A stretch of DNA of 64,000 nucleotides from Pseudomonas tumuqii (lineage in GTDB: Bacteria > Pseudomonadota > Gammaproteobacteria > Pseudomonadales > Pseudomonadaceae): the NCBI RefSeq assembly GCF_013184545.1, contig NZ_JAAOJA010000004.1:186001-250000 (forward strand), in the 5' to 3' direction. The notes under the pieces are model-generated. The model had not been told where the DNA came from and made no database searches. It worked only from the letters and a program-made list of their open reading frames with translations. The translations under genes and the position numbers were made by a program. Positions 46,505 through 54,178 of this stretch are shown here, in pieces (position 1 is the stretch's first letter; the number at the start of each line of letters is the position of its first letter).

Positions 46505-47662
46505 TCAGGCGTTCTCCTGCAGCCAGTCGGCCAGGCGCGCGAGCATGGCGCCGCAGCCGGCCAGCTGTGTGAGGCTGACGAATTCGTCCGGCTTGTGGCC
46601 CTGCTCCATGCTGCCGGGGCCGCAGATCACCGTGGCAATGCCGGCCTGATGGAACAGCCCACCCTCGGTACCAAAAGCCACCGTGCCGAAGTCGCGGCTG
46701 CCGGCCAGCAGCGCCAGCAGTTGCGCGGCCTCGCTGTGCGGCTCTGTGGCCAGGCCGGGGTAGGCCGATAGCGGCTGGAAGGCGATGGCGCTGGCCGTGC
46801 TCACTGCATGCATCTGTGGCAGCAATTCAGTTTCGGCGTAGGCGCGCAGCTCCTCGGCGACCCGCTGCGGATCGTCGCTGGGCAGGGCGCGTACCTCGAA
46901 GTCGAACTGGCATTCGGCCGGGACGATATTCAGCGCCCGGCCACCCTGGATCAGCCCGGTCTGCACCGTGGAGTAGGGCGGGTCGAAGCGCGCATCCTGG
47001 CGCTCGATTGCGCTCAGGCGCTGGCCTATCTCGCCGAGTCGGTTGATCAGCCTGGCGGCGTATTCGATGGCATTCACCCCCTGCGGCGCATAGGCCGAAT
47101 GGCAGGCCGCGCCCTGCACCTGGCAGCGCATGGCCAGCTTGCCCTTGTGCCCGAGCACGGGTTTGAGTTCGGTGGGCTCACCGATAATGCACAGCGCAGG
47201 CTTGTTTGGCCGTTGTTGCAGTTCGGCCAGCAGCGAGCGTACGCCCAGGCAGCCGACTTCCTCGTCGTAGGAAAATGCCAGGTGCACCGGCAGGCGCAGC
47301 GGCTGGGCGAGAAAACGTGGCACGGCGGCCAGCACGCAGGCGATAAAGCCCTTCATATCGGCCGCACCGCGGCCATACAGCTTGCCGTCGCGTTCGCTCA
47401 GCTCGAAAGGCGGCAGTGTCCAGGCCTGGCCCTCCACCGGCACCACATCGCTATGCCCGGACAGCAGCACGCCGCCGCGGTCGCTGGGGCCGATAGTGGC
47501 GAACAGGTTGGCCTTGCTGCGCTCGGCGTTGTAATCCAGCACGCAGGCCACGCCCAGCTCATTCAGGTAGTCGCGCACGAATTCGATCAGCGCCAGGTTG
47601 GAGTCGCGGCTGACGGTGGGAAAGGCGATCAGCTGGGCCAGGAGGTCGCGGCTGCTGGGCAT
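46505..47662 (-). CDS. M20-family amidohydrolase, ArgE-like (N-acyl amino acid deacetylase)
   Basis: A 385-residue zinc metallopeptidase-fold enzyme similar to acetylornithine deacetylase ArgE. Metal ligands are seen in 'LSGHSDVVPV', 'GRGAADMKGF' and 'YDEEVGCLG'. 'GEPTELKPVLGHKGKLAM' and 'GPGSMEQGHKPDEFV' follow as in ArgE. It should remove an acyl or carbamoyl group from the alpha- or side-chain nitrogen of an amino acid. As it lies in a catabolic locus rather than with arginine genes, its substrate is probably a special N-acyl amino acid. Last gene of the minus-strand operon. Confidence 0.88.
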   Translation of the reverse strand: MPSSRDLLAQLIAFPTVSRDSNLALIEFVRDYLNELGVACVLDYNAERSKANLFATIGPSDRGGVLLSGHSDVVPVEGQAWTLPPFELSERDGKLYGRGAADMKGFIACVLAAVPRFLAQPLRLPVHLAFSYDEEVGCLGVRSLLAELQQRPNKPALCIIGEPTELKPVLGHKGKLAMRCQVQGAACHSAYAPQGVNAIEYAARLINRLGEIGQRLSAIERQDARFDPPYSTVQTGLIQGGRALNIVPAECQFDFEVRALPSDDPQRVAEELRAYAETELLPQMHAVSTASAIAFQPLSAYPGLATEPHSEAAQLLALLAGSRDFGTVAFGTEGGLFHQAGIATVICGPGSMEQGHKPDEFVSLTQLAGCGAMLARLADWLQENA

Positions 47663-47689
47663 GGGGCTTGTCTCCAAGGACAGGTGATT

Positions 47690-47741
47690 GGTGCGCGCGG
47701 CGCACCCTACCGGTCGCGGTGATTGGTGCACCGCGCGCACC
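47690..47741. repeat. Palindromic repeat between M20 and DUF1028 genes
   Basis: GGTGCGCGCGGCGCACC (47690-47706) pairs with 47725-47741 at 16 of 17 positions. It belongs to a family of GGTGCGC-containing palindromes also seen near 54111, 55638 and 56746. Confidence 0.6.
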
Positions 47742-47755
47742 GCCGGGGTTGCTCG

Positions 47756-48430
47756 TTACTCGTCGCCGGGCACGCCATAGCTGGGCGCGGCGGTGGGGTC
47801 GAGGGCGCGGATGATGTAGTCCTGCATCTGCGGCCGGTAGGCCTGCCAGAGCTGATCCAGCGCGCCGATCGGGTTGGTCTCGGCCCAGTCCACGCGCAGG
47901 TCGATGATCGGCCAGGTGAGGTCGCCGACCACCTTGAGCGCCGCCGAATGCACGGGGCCCGCCTCGCCGCCGGCGGCCATGGCCGCGTGCATCGCCGCCA
48001 GCAGTCGATCGGCCAGTTGGCCCGGGGTCTGTTCGAAGGCTGCGACCATGACGGTGATCACCACAGGTGCCGCCAGCAAATTGCCGGCCGCCACGCATTG
48101 CTCGCCGGCCACGGCGTTGTGCTGTCCCAGGGCTTCGCTGCCGGAAAACAGCGCGCTGCGGCCCTGGCTGTCGAGCACCGCGACCTGGCGATACTGGCTG
48201 TAGCCGTTGCGGCTGAGCGCCAGGTCCAGCGCTGCCGCCGGTTCCAGGCCGGCTTCCAGGGCGTCGAGAATCTGCGGGCCGAGGGCCGGCAGGGTGATGT
48301 TCTGGCTAGCCACCGCGCCAACCCCGGCGCGCAGCCAGGGGCAGCGCGCACCGACGGCGATGCTGGAAGAGCTGATGGCGATGCCCAGCTGGCCGGTTTC
48401 GGCGCAGCGACCGACGATAGAAAAGGTCAT
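47756..48430 (-). CDS. DUF1028 protein (Ntn-hydrolase-like)
   Basis: A 224-residue protein matching DUF1028 from the start: 'MTFSIVGRCAETGQLGIAISSSSIAVGARCPWLRA' (residues 1-35), 'GVGAVASQNITLP', 'LGPQILDALEAGLEP', 'RQVAVLDSQGRSALFSG' and 'CVAAGNLLA'. The family has an Ntn-hydrolase-like fold and recurs in amino-acid and peptide degradation operons, but no reaction is firmly known. AAGGAG precedes the ATG. Sits between the RidA-like and M20 genes on the same strand. Confidence 0.88.
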   Translation of the reverse strand: MTFSIVGRCAETGQLGIAISSSSIAVGARCPWLRAGVGAVASQNITLPALGPQILDALEAGLEPAAALDLALSRNGYSQYRQVAVLDSQGRSALFSGSEALGQHNAVAGEQCVAAGNLLAAPVVITVMVAAFEQTPGQLADRLLAAMHAAMAAGGEAGPVHSAALKVVGDLTWPIIDLRVDWAETNPIGALDQLWQAYRPQMQDYIIRALDPTAAPSYGVPGDE

Positions 48431-48448
48431 GTTTACTCCTTGGAATCG

Positions 48449-48519
48449 GTAGGGTGGATGACGCTTCACCCATCCACCATGCGCCACACGGTGGACGGAA
48501 AAAGAGCCGTCCACCCTAC
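48449..48519. repeat. Nested palindromic repeat between DUF1028 and RidA-like genes
   Basis: Outer arms GTAGGGTGGA (48449-48458) and TCCACCCTAC (48510-48519) enclose an inner pair GGTGGATG/CATCCACC. A non-coding REP-like structure inside the operon that could set differential expression of the flanking genes. Confidence 0.65.
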
Positions 48520-48528
48520 ATATCTCGC

Positions 48529-48948
48529 TTACGGCTGGCTGTCCGGAATGACGGCGATCACATCGATTTCCATCAACCACTGCGGCTGCGCCAGGCCGCT
48601 GACCACCAGGCCGGTGGAGATCGGGAAGACGCCCTTGAGCCACTTGCCGACTTCCTGGTAGACCGGCTCGCGGTAGCGCGGGTCGGTCAGGTAGGTGGTG
48701 GTCTTGACGATATGGCTGAGGTCGCTGCCGGCCTCTTCCAGCAGTTGCTTGACGTTCTTCATCGCCTGCTCGGCCTGGGCCCGCGGGTCGCCGAGGCCGA
48801 CCAGGCGCCCCTCGAAATCGGTGCCGACCTGGCCGCGCACATACACGGTATTGCCGGCGCGCACGGCCTGGCACAGGTCGTTGTCCAGGCTCTGGTTGGG
48901 GTAGGTGGCCTTGGTGTTGAACATGCGGATGCGGGTATGGGTAGGCAT
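48529..48948 (-). CDS. RidA-like protein lacking the imine-deaminase arginine
   Basis: A 139-residue YjgF/YER057c/UK114-fold protein with 'GNTVYVRGQVGTDFEGRLVGLGDPRAQAEQAMKNVKQLLEEAG' and a C-terminal 'MEIDVIAV'. In true RidA the block reads F-P-A-R-S and its Arg105 hydrolyses enamines; here it reads F-P-I-S-T, so that arginine is replaced by Ser. It therefore belongs to one of the Rid subgroups of unknown or different activity. Its place beside an FAD monooxygenase and DUF1028 suggests a role on an imine or acyl intermediate. Confidence 0.88.
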   Translation of the reverse strand: MPTHTRIRMFNTKATYPNQSLDNDLCQAVRAGNTVYVRGQVGTDFEGRLVGLGDPRAQAEQAMKNVKQLLEEAGSDLSHIVKTTTYLTDPRYREPVYQEVGKWLKGVFPISTGLVVSGLAQPQWLMEIDVIAVIPDSQP

Positions 48949-48996
48949 CGACTGGCTTCCTTTATTCGGTTTCTGTAACAGGCTCTAAAGCTGGGT

Positions 48997-50316
48997 TCAG
49001 TCAGCGTTCTGGCGCTGCGCGCTATCGCGATAGGCGAGGTAGGTGCGCTGCGTGGCGATATGCCCGGCCACGTGCTTGGCGTCGTGCCACACGCCCCAGA
49101 TAAAGCTGGAGCCCCGGCGCGACAGCCACGGCAGGCCGAGGAAATACACCCCCGGCTCGCGGGACACGCCGCGCTGGTGCACTGGTTTGCCCTTGGCGTC
49201 GAAGGCATCCACCTGCAGCCAGCTGAAATCCACGGCGTAGCCGGTGGCCCAGATGATCGAAGTCACCCCGGCCTCGGCCAGGTCGAGCTCGGCAAGGGGC
49301 TGGGTCACGCACTGCGGGTCCGGCAGCATGCTGCGCGCTTCGGGCTCTTGCGGCAGGTCGAGGCCATTGCGGGCGATATAGGCGTCGGCCGCATCCAGCA
49401 GCGCCAGGTAGTTCTCATCGCCGCGGGCCAGGTTATCGGCCAGGTCCTGCTGGAAGGTCACCACGCCGTTGTCGAAGGCCTTGGTCACCCCCGCCAGCGT
49501 CATGCCCTGCTGGGCCAGGCGGCGGAAATCCACGGTATGGCCGCCACGGGAACCGCTGACGGCGATGGTGACGTGCTCCTTGCCCGGTTGGGCGATCTCC
49601 GCGTCCCATTCGCCGAGCACCCCCAGCCACCAGCAGAAATCGCGGTTGCGGTAGGCGCGCGGCGGACGATCGTGCGGCCCCACCGAGAGGTAGACCTGCT
49701 TGCCAGCGCGCTGCAGCTCATCGGCGATCTGCACCCCCGACGAGCCGGCCCCCACCACCAGCACCGCGCCTTCGGGCAACTGCTGCGGGTTGTGATACTG
49801 CGCCGAGTGCAGCTGGGTGAAGCGCTCATCCTGGGGCGCGATCGCCGGGATAACCGGGCGCTGGAAGGGGCCGGTGGCGACCACCACGCGGTTGGCCTGG
49901 ATCACCCCTTCCGAGGTTTCCACGGTAAAGCCTGCGCGGTCGGCGTTGCGCACCACCTTTTTCACTTCCACGCCGGTGCGGATCGGCGCGTTGAACTTCT
50001 GCGCATAGGCTTCGAAATAGGTCGCGACCCGCTCCTTGGGGGCAAAGGCGTCGGCGTCGATATCCTCGAAGGCAAGGCCCGGGAAGCGGTCGTGCCAGGC
50101 CGGGCCATTGGCCACCAGCGAATCCCAGCGGCCGCTGCGCCAGGCCTCGGCGATGCGGTTTTTCTCCAGCACCAGGTGCGGCACGCCGAGATTGCTCAGG
50201 TGCTCGCTGATAGCCACGCCGGCCTGACCGGCGCCAACCACCAGGGTGTCGATTTCTGTTCTTGCGGCTGTCAGGTCGCTGTAATTCTGCAAGGCGCTTT
50301 GATTCAGGTCGGTCAT
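48997..50316 (-). CDS. FAD/NADPH-dependent monooxygenase (CzcO/FMO-like)
   Basis: A 439-residue flavoprotein with two dinucleotide motifs: GAGQAG at 28-33 for FAD and GAGSSG at 189-194 for NADPH. Between them lie 'VVVATGPFQRP' (about 144-154) and 'FTQLHSAQYHNP', the family's variant of the FMO fingerprint. Likely oxygenates nitrogen, sulfur or carbon of a small substrate in the cytoplasm. AGAGGAG lies seven bases before the ATG at 50316; longer upstream reading is rejected. First gene of the operon FMO-Rid-DUF1028-M20, divergent from the ABC transporter genes. Confidence 0.88.
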   Translation of the reverse strand: MTDLNQSALQNYSDLTAARTEIDTLVVGAGQAGVAISEHLSNLGVPHLVLEKNRIAEAWRSGRWDSLVANGPAWHDRFPGLAFEDIDADAFAPKERVATYFEAYAQKFNAPIRTGVEVKKVVRNADRAGFTVETSEGVIQANRVVVATGPFQRPVIPAIAPQDERFTQLHSAQYHNPQQLPEGAVLVVGAGSSGVQIADELQRAGKQVYLSVGPHDRPPRAYRNRDFCWWLGVLGEWDAEIAQPGKEHVTIAVSGSRGGHTVDFRRLAQQGMTLAGVTKAFDNGVVTFQQDLADNLARGDENYLALLDAADAYIARNGLDLPQEPEARSMLPDPQCVTQPLAELDLAEAGVTSIIWATGYAVDFSWLQVDAFDAKGKPVHQRGVSREPGVYFLGLPWLSRRGSSFIWGVWHDAKHVAGHIATQRTYLAYRDSAQRQNAD

Positions 50317-51021
50317 GGTGGGGCTCCTCTGATTCCGATCTTTATTGTTCTGCAGGTGCGGCTGTCTGTAGGTGTTGGCCGCATTCTGAGCGGAGCAGGA
50401 GATTGGCGAAATGATGATTTTTGTACTCGCTGGCGAGGAAAAAACGTGCCCGCAGGCAAAGCGCGGGACCCGCATGGCAGCAGGCTTGGGCTATAGGTTT
50501 TTAGCGTCAGGGGCGACAAATTGGATAGGTTCGCAACTCCACGGCGCTCGCCGCAGCGGCCACGCTTTCTGCCGCGAAGAGGATTCGTGAGCGAAATGCG
50601 CCTGCCACCGTCCCGAACCTCCGACTGCAGCAGCGTGGAAGCATGTGACATGACTCTCGCCTACTGCGAACGCCTGGAGACGGTTTCGCTACGGCGCCCG
50701 CTATTTCACAACCTCTGTGGCAAGGCGCCCTTGTAAAGGCAGCAAGGAGGGTATTCGTCATGGGCCTGCAGGGGCAGTGCTTCAAGCGCGGCGCGACAGC
50801 CCGGTGCCGCCTTGCATGAAGGGTGTCGAGCGCAAGGTTTTTGCGGATAAACACATAGCTCAGGATTATGCATAACATAATAAATATGCATTTGATAAAT
50901 GCGAGGTGCGGGCGGATTCTTGGTTCGCGGCGGTGACCAAGCGGTCATCCAGTGCGATGTGAAGTGGGCTTGCAGGTGACGGCCGGCTTCATAGCGAACC
51001 CTGATTCCAGAGGAAAACAAG
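50317..51021. promoter_or_regulatory. 705-bp divergent control region of the catabolic locus
   Basis: No credible gene in either strand. It separates the FMO operon from the ABC transporter operon and must hold both promoters. The right third is strikingly AT-rich, with a pair of ATGCAT palindromes (50868-50891) about 130 bases before the transporter start. Its length is unusual for a simple divergent promoter and leaves room for an unannotated small RNA or several regulator sites. Confidence 0.6.
50868..50891. promoter_or_regulatory. Paired ATGCAT sites, candidate operator
   Basis: Two ATGCAT palindromes at 50868-50873 and 50886-50891 are 18 bases apart centre to centre, within an AT-rich stretch. 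This spacing places them on nearly the same face of the helix if about 1.7 turns is allowed, so cooperative binding is possible but unproven. Candidate binding site for the LysR regulator at 55769. Confidence 0.35.
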
Positions 51022-51813
51022 ATGAATAAGACTCTCCGCTCCCTGTTGCTCTGCGCCAGCCTCGGTGCCCTGCCGTTCGCTGTCGCCCAGGCCGCCGAAG
51101 GCCCAACCCTGCGCCTAGCCACCGAAGGTGCCTACCCGCCGTTCAACTACTACACCGCCGACGGCCAGCTGGCCGGCTTCGATATCGAGATCGGCAAGGC
51201 CCTGTGCGAGCGCATGCAGGCCAAGTGCAGCCTGGTGGCCCAGGACTGGGACGGCATCATCCCCGCGCTGCTGGGGCGCAAGTACGATGTGATCATCGCC
51301 TCCATGTTTATCACCGAGGAGCGCCGGCAGAAGGTCGCCTTCAGCGATCCCTACCAGAAATCGGCGATGACCTTCGTGGTGCCCAAGGATTCCGAACTCA
51401 AGGATTTCAGCCCGACCGCCATGGCGGGCAAGACCATCGGCGCCCAGGGCGCGACCACCCAGGCCGATTTCCTGATGGCCAGATTCCCCGACTCCGACGT
51501 GCGCCTCTATCCGACCCAGGATGCGGTGAACCTGGACCTGGTGTCCGGACGCCTGGATGCCCAGGTCGGCGACATGATCCCGATGCTCGACTGGACCCGG
51601 AAATCCACCGATGGCAGTTGCTGCCGCCTGGCCGGTGAACCGATCAGCGACCCGAAATATGTCGGCGAGGGCGTCGGCATGGCGCTACGCAAGGAAGACG
51701 AACAGCTGCGTCTGGCGCTCAACCAGGCCCTGGCGTCGATCATCGCCGATGGCACCTACAAGGCCATCAACGACAAGTTCTTCTCGGTCAACCTGTTGAC
51801 CCTGGAGCAGTGA
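51022..51813 (+). CDS. ABC transporter substrate-binding protein (ArgT/HisJ-like)
   Basis: A 263-residue periplasmic binding protein with a signal peptide (about 1-25, 'AVAQAAEG'). The family blocks are 'ATEGAYPPFNYYTADGQLAGFDIEIGKAL', 'QDWDGIIPALLGRKYDVIIASMFITEERR', 'FSDPYQKS' and 'IGAQGATTQADFL'. The pattern fits binders of basic amino acids or opines. First gene of the transporter operon; AGAGGA precedes the ATG. Confidence 0.92.
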   Translation: MNKTLRSLLLCASLGALPFAVAQAAEGPTLRLATEGAYPPFNYYTADGQLAGFDIEIGKALCERMQAKCSLVAQDWDGIIPALLGRKYDVIIASMFITEERRQKVAFSDPYQKSAMTFVVPKDSELKDFSPTAMAGKTIGAQGATTQADFLMARFPDSDVRLYPTQDAVNLDLVSGRLDAQVGDMIPMLDWTRKSTDGSCCRLAGEPISDPKYVGEGVGMALRKEDEQLRLALNQALASIIADGTYKAINDKFFSVNLLTLEQ

Positions 51814-51854
51814 GCCCAACACGGCCCATCTGCTGAACGAGAAGAGGAACTGTT

Positions 51855-52580
51855 ATGGACTGGCTCACCTACCTGAGCTTCGGTGACGCCGGCTGGGGCG
51901 ACGAGTTGCTGCAGGGCCTTGGGGTAACCCTGGCCCTGGCGCTGACCACCCTGCCGGTCGGCCTGCTGCTGGGCCTGCTGGTGGCGGCGCTGGTGCTGTT
52001 TGGCGCTCGCCCGGCGCGGGCCCTGGCCCTGGCTTTCAGCACCACCCTGCGCGGCCTGCCCGAGCTGCTCACCCTGTTTATCATCTACCACGGCGTGGGC
52101 ATGGGCCTGAACGCCCTGCTGCGCTGGTACAACCCGGCGGCCGGCTCTCTGGAACTGAGCCCCTTTATCGCCGGGGTGCTGGCTTTGGGCCTGGTCTTCG
52201 CCGCCTATTCCAGCGAAGTCTGGCGCGGCGCCTGGCAGGCCCTGGACGGCGGCCAGCGCGAGGCGGGGCAGGCCATGGGCCTGCGCCGGCTGACCATCTT
52301 CCGCGTGATCGAGCTGCCGCAACTGCTGCGCCTGGCCCTGCCGGGGCTGGGCAATCTGTGGGTCAACCTGCTCAAGGACACCGCCCTGGTCTCGGTGATC
52401 GCCCTCAGCGACCTGATGCGCATGGCCAATATCGCCGTGGGCACCACCAAGAAGCCCTTTCTGTTCTTCCTCGTGGTGTGCCTGGCCTACTGGCTGGTGT
52501 GCCTGCTCTGCGAGTGCCTGCTGGGCCGGATGGAGCGCCGCGCCAACCGTGGCTACCGTAGCGGAGGTGCAGCGGCATGA
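51855..52580 (+). CDS. ABC transporter permease (HisQ-like)
   Basis: A 241-residue inner-membrane permease with five or six segments and the cytoplasmic EAA-loop 'EAGQAMGLRRLTIFRVIELPQLLRLALPG'. It belongs to the polar amino-acid HisQ/GlnP class. Its stop overlaps the next permease start (ATGA), so the pair is translated together as a heterodimeric channel. Confidence 0.92.
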   Translation: MDWLTYLSFGDAGWGDELLQGLGVTLALALTTLPVGLLLGLLVAALVLFGARPARALALAFSTTLRGLPELLTLFIIYHGVGMGLNALLRWYNPAAGSLELSPFIAGVLALGLVFAAYSSEVWRGAWQALDGGQREAGQAMGLRRLTIFRVIELPQLLRLALPGLGNLWVNLLKDTALVSVIALSDLMRMANIAVGTTKKPFLFFLVVCLAYWLVCLLCECLLGRMERRANRGYRSGGAAA

Positions 52581-53320
52581 TGGATATCCTCACGCGCTTC
52601 TCCGCTCAGTTGCTGGCCGGCGCCGGCCTGACCCTGCAGCTCACCGTTATCGCCGCGCTGCTGGCCTGCGCCCTGGCGCTGCCCCTGGCCATCGCCCGCT
52701 GCAGCGAGCGCGGCCTGCTGCGCTGGCCGATTCGCCTGTTCGTCTCGTTCTTCCGTGGCACGCCGCTGCTGGCCCAGCTGTTTCTGGTGTATTACGGCTC
52801 GGGTCAGTTCCGCGCCGAGCTGAACCAGCTGGGGCTCTGGTGGTTCTTCCGCGACCCCTACTACTGCGCGCTGCTGACCTTCGTTCTCAATTCCACGGCC
52901 TATCAGGTGGAAATCCTCCGCGGCGGCCTGCGCGCCGTGCCCTACGGGCAGATCGAGGCGGGCGTGGCCATGGGCCTGTCGCGCTTCAACCAGTACCGCA
53001 CCATCATCCTGCCCAATGCCTACCGCATCGCCTTTCCGGCCCTGGGCAACGAGATCATCCTGCTGCTCAAGGGCAGCGCGGTGGTCAGCGTGATCACCCT
53101 GTTCGATGTGATGGGCCAGACCCGGCGCATCTTCTCGCAGACCTTCGACCTGTCGGTGTACCTCTGGGCGGCGCTGCTCTACCTGCTGATGACCAGCGCC
53201 TTCGTCTGGCTCTGGCACCGCCTGGAGCTGTGCCTGACTCGCCACCAGCGGGTACGCCAGGCCCCATCCACTGCCACTTCACTCGCCTCGAAGCGCGTAT
53301 CCGCCGGAGTGTCGCCATGA
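52577..53320 (+). CDS. ABC transporter permease (HisM-like)
   Basis: A 247-residue permease, partner of the preceding one, with 'VSFFRGTPLLAQLFLVYYG' and the EAA-loop 'EAGVAMGLSRFNQYRTIILPNAYRIAFPAL'. GGAGG lies before the ATG within the end of the upstream gene, and its own stop overlaps the ATPase start, a chain of couplings typical of this transporter class. Confidence 0.92.
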   Translation: MMDILTRFSAQLLAGAGLTLQLTVIAALLACALALPLAIARCSERGLLRWPIRLFVSFFRGTPLLAQLFLVYYGSGQFRAELNQLGLWWFFRDPYYCALLTFVLNSTAYQVEILRGGLRAVPYGQIEAGVAMGLSRFNQYRTIILPNAYRIAFPALGNEIILLLKGSAVVSVITLFDVMGQTRRIFSQTFDLSVYLWAALLYLLMTSAFVWLWHRLELCLTRHQRVRQAPSTATSLASKRVSAGVSP

Positions 53321-54099
53321 CTGCCAGCATCCCCCAGACCACCGCCCTGCAGGTGGAGAACCTGTACAAATCCTTCGCCGGCATCGAGGTGCTCAAGGGT
53401 GTTTCGCTGACCGCCGAGAAGCACGACGTGATCAGCATTATCGGCTCCAGTGGCTCGGGCAAAAGCACATTGCTGCGCTGCATGAACCTGCTGGAATTCC
53501 CCGACAGCGGCCGCCTGCGGGTGCACGGCGAGGAGCTTGAACTGGGTACCAACCGCCGCGGGGTGCGCTCGCGGCGCTTCCAGCGGCAGATAGAGCGGAT
53601 ACGGGCGCGCCTGGCCATGGTCTTCCAGTCGTTCAACCTGTGGTCGCACATGACCGTGCTGGAGAACGTGATGCTCGGCCCTTGCCTGGTGCACCGCCGC
53701 CCGCGCGATGAGGTGGAGGACCAGGCGAAGAAGCTGCTGGCCCGGGTCGGCATGCTGGAGAAGTGCCAGATGTACCCCGACTGCCTGTCCGGTGGGCAGA
53801 AGCAGCGGGTGGCCATTGCCCGCGCCCTGGCCATGGACCCCGAGGTGATGCTGTTCGACGAACCCACCTCGGCCCTCGACCCGGAGCTGGTGGGCGAGGT
53901 GCTGCTGGTGATCCGCGAGCTGGCCGAGGAAGGCCGCACCATGATCATGGTCACCCACGAGATGCGCTTCGCCCGCGAGGTGTCGTCCAAGGTGGTGTAC
54001 CTGCACCAGGGCCGGATCGAGGAGCAGGGCAGCCCGGAACAGCTGTTCAACGCCCCGCAATCGGACAACCTGCGCCGCCTGTTGGCGAGCCAGTACTGA
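53317..54099 (+). CDS. ABC transporter ATP-binding protein (HisP-like)
   Basis: A 260-residue ATPase with Walker A GSSGSGKS, Q-loop 'VFQSFNLWSHMTVLENV', signature LSGGQKQR, Walker B 'VMLFDEP' and switch histidine in 'MVTHEMRFA'. The residues around the helical domain match HisP. Powers the import of the substrate bound by the ArgT-like protein. Followed by a palindromic repeat at 54111 and then the decarboxylase gene. Confidence 0.94.
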   Translation: MTASIPQTTALQVENLYKSFAGIEVLKGVSLTAEKHDVISIIGSSGSGKSTLLRCMNLLEFPDSGRLRVHGEELELGTNRRGVRSRRFQRQIERIRARLAMVFQSFNLWSHMTVLENVMLGPCLVHRRPRDEVEDQAKKLLARVGMLEKCQMYPDCLSGGQKQRVAIARALAMDPEVMLFDEPTSALDPELVGEVLLVIRELAEEGRTMIMVTHEMRFAREVSSKVVYLHQGRIEEQGSPEQLFNAPQSDNLRRLLASQY

Positions 54100-54110
54100 T
54101 GACCTAAGCC

Positions 54111-54138
54111 GTAGGGTGCGCCGCGCGCACCACCCTAC
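54111..54138. repeat. GTAGGGTG palindrome between ABC ATPase and decarboxylase genes
   Basis: GTAGGGTG at 54111-54118 pairs with CACCCTAC at 54131-54138 around a GC-rich loop. Same family as the palindromes at 55638-55697 and 56746-56804. Confidence 0.6.
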
Positions 54139-54178
54139 CGAGCCATTTTTCAACTGCCTTGTTTAAGTGAGTAATTGC

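Noticed and set aside
50521..50736. Short plus-strand frame in the divergent control region
   Set aside because: No ribosome site, no domain and atypical composition; treated as non-coding.
50841..50880. Sigma-70 promoter with CATAAT as -10 before the ABC operon
   Set aside because: No convincing -35 at the right spacing.
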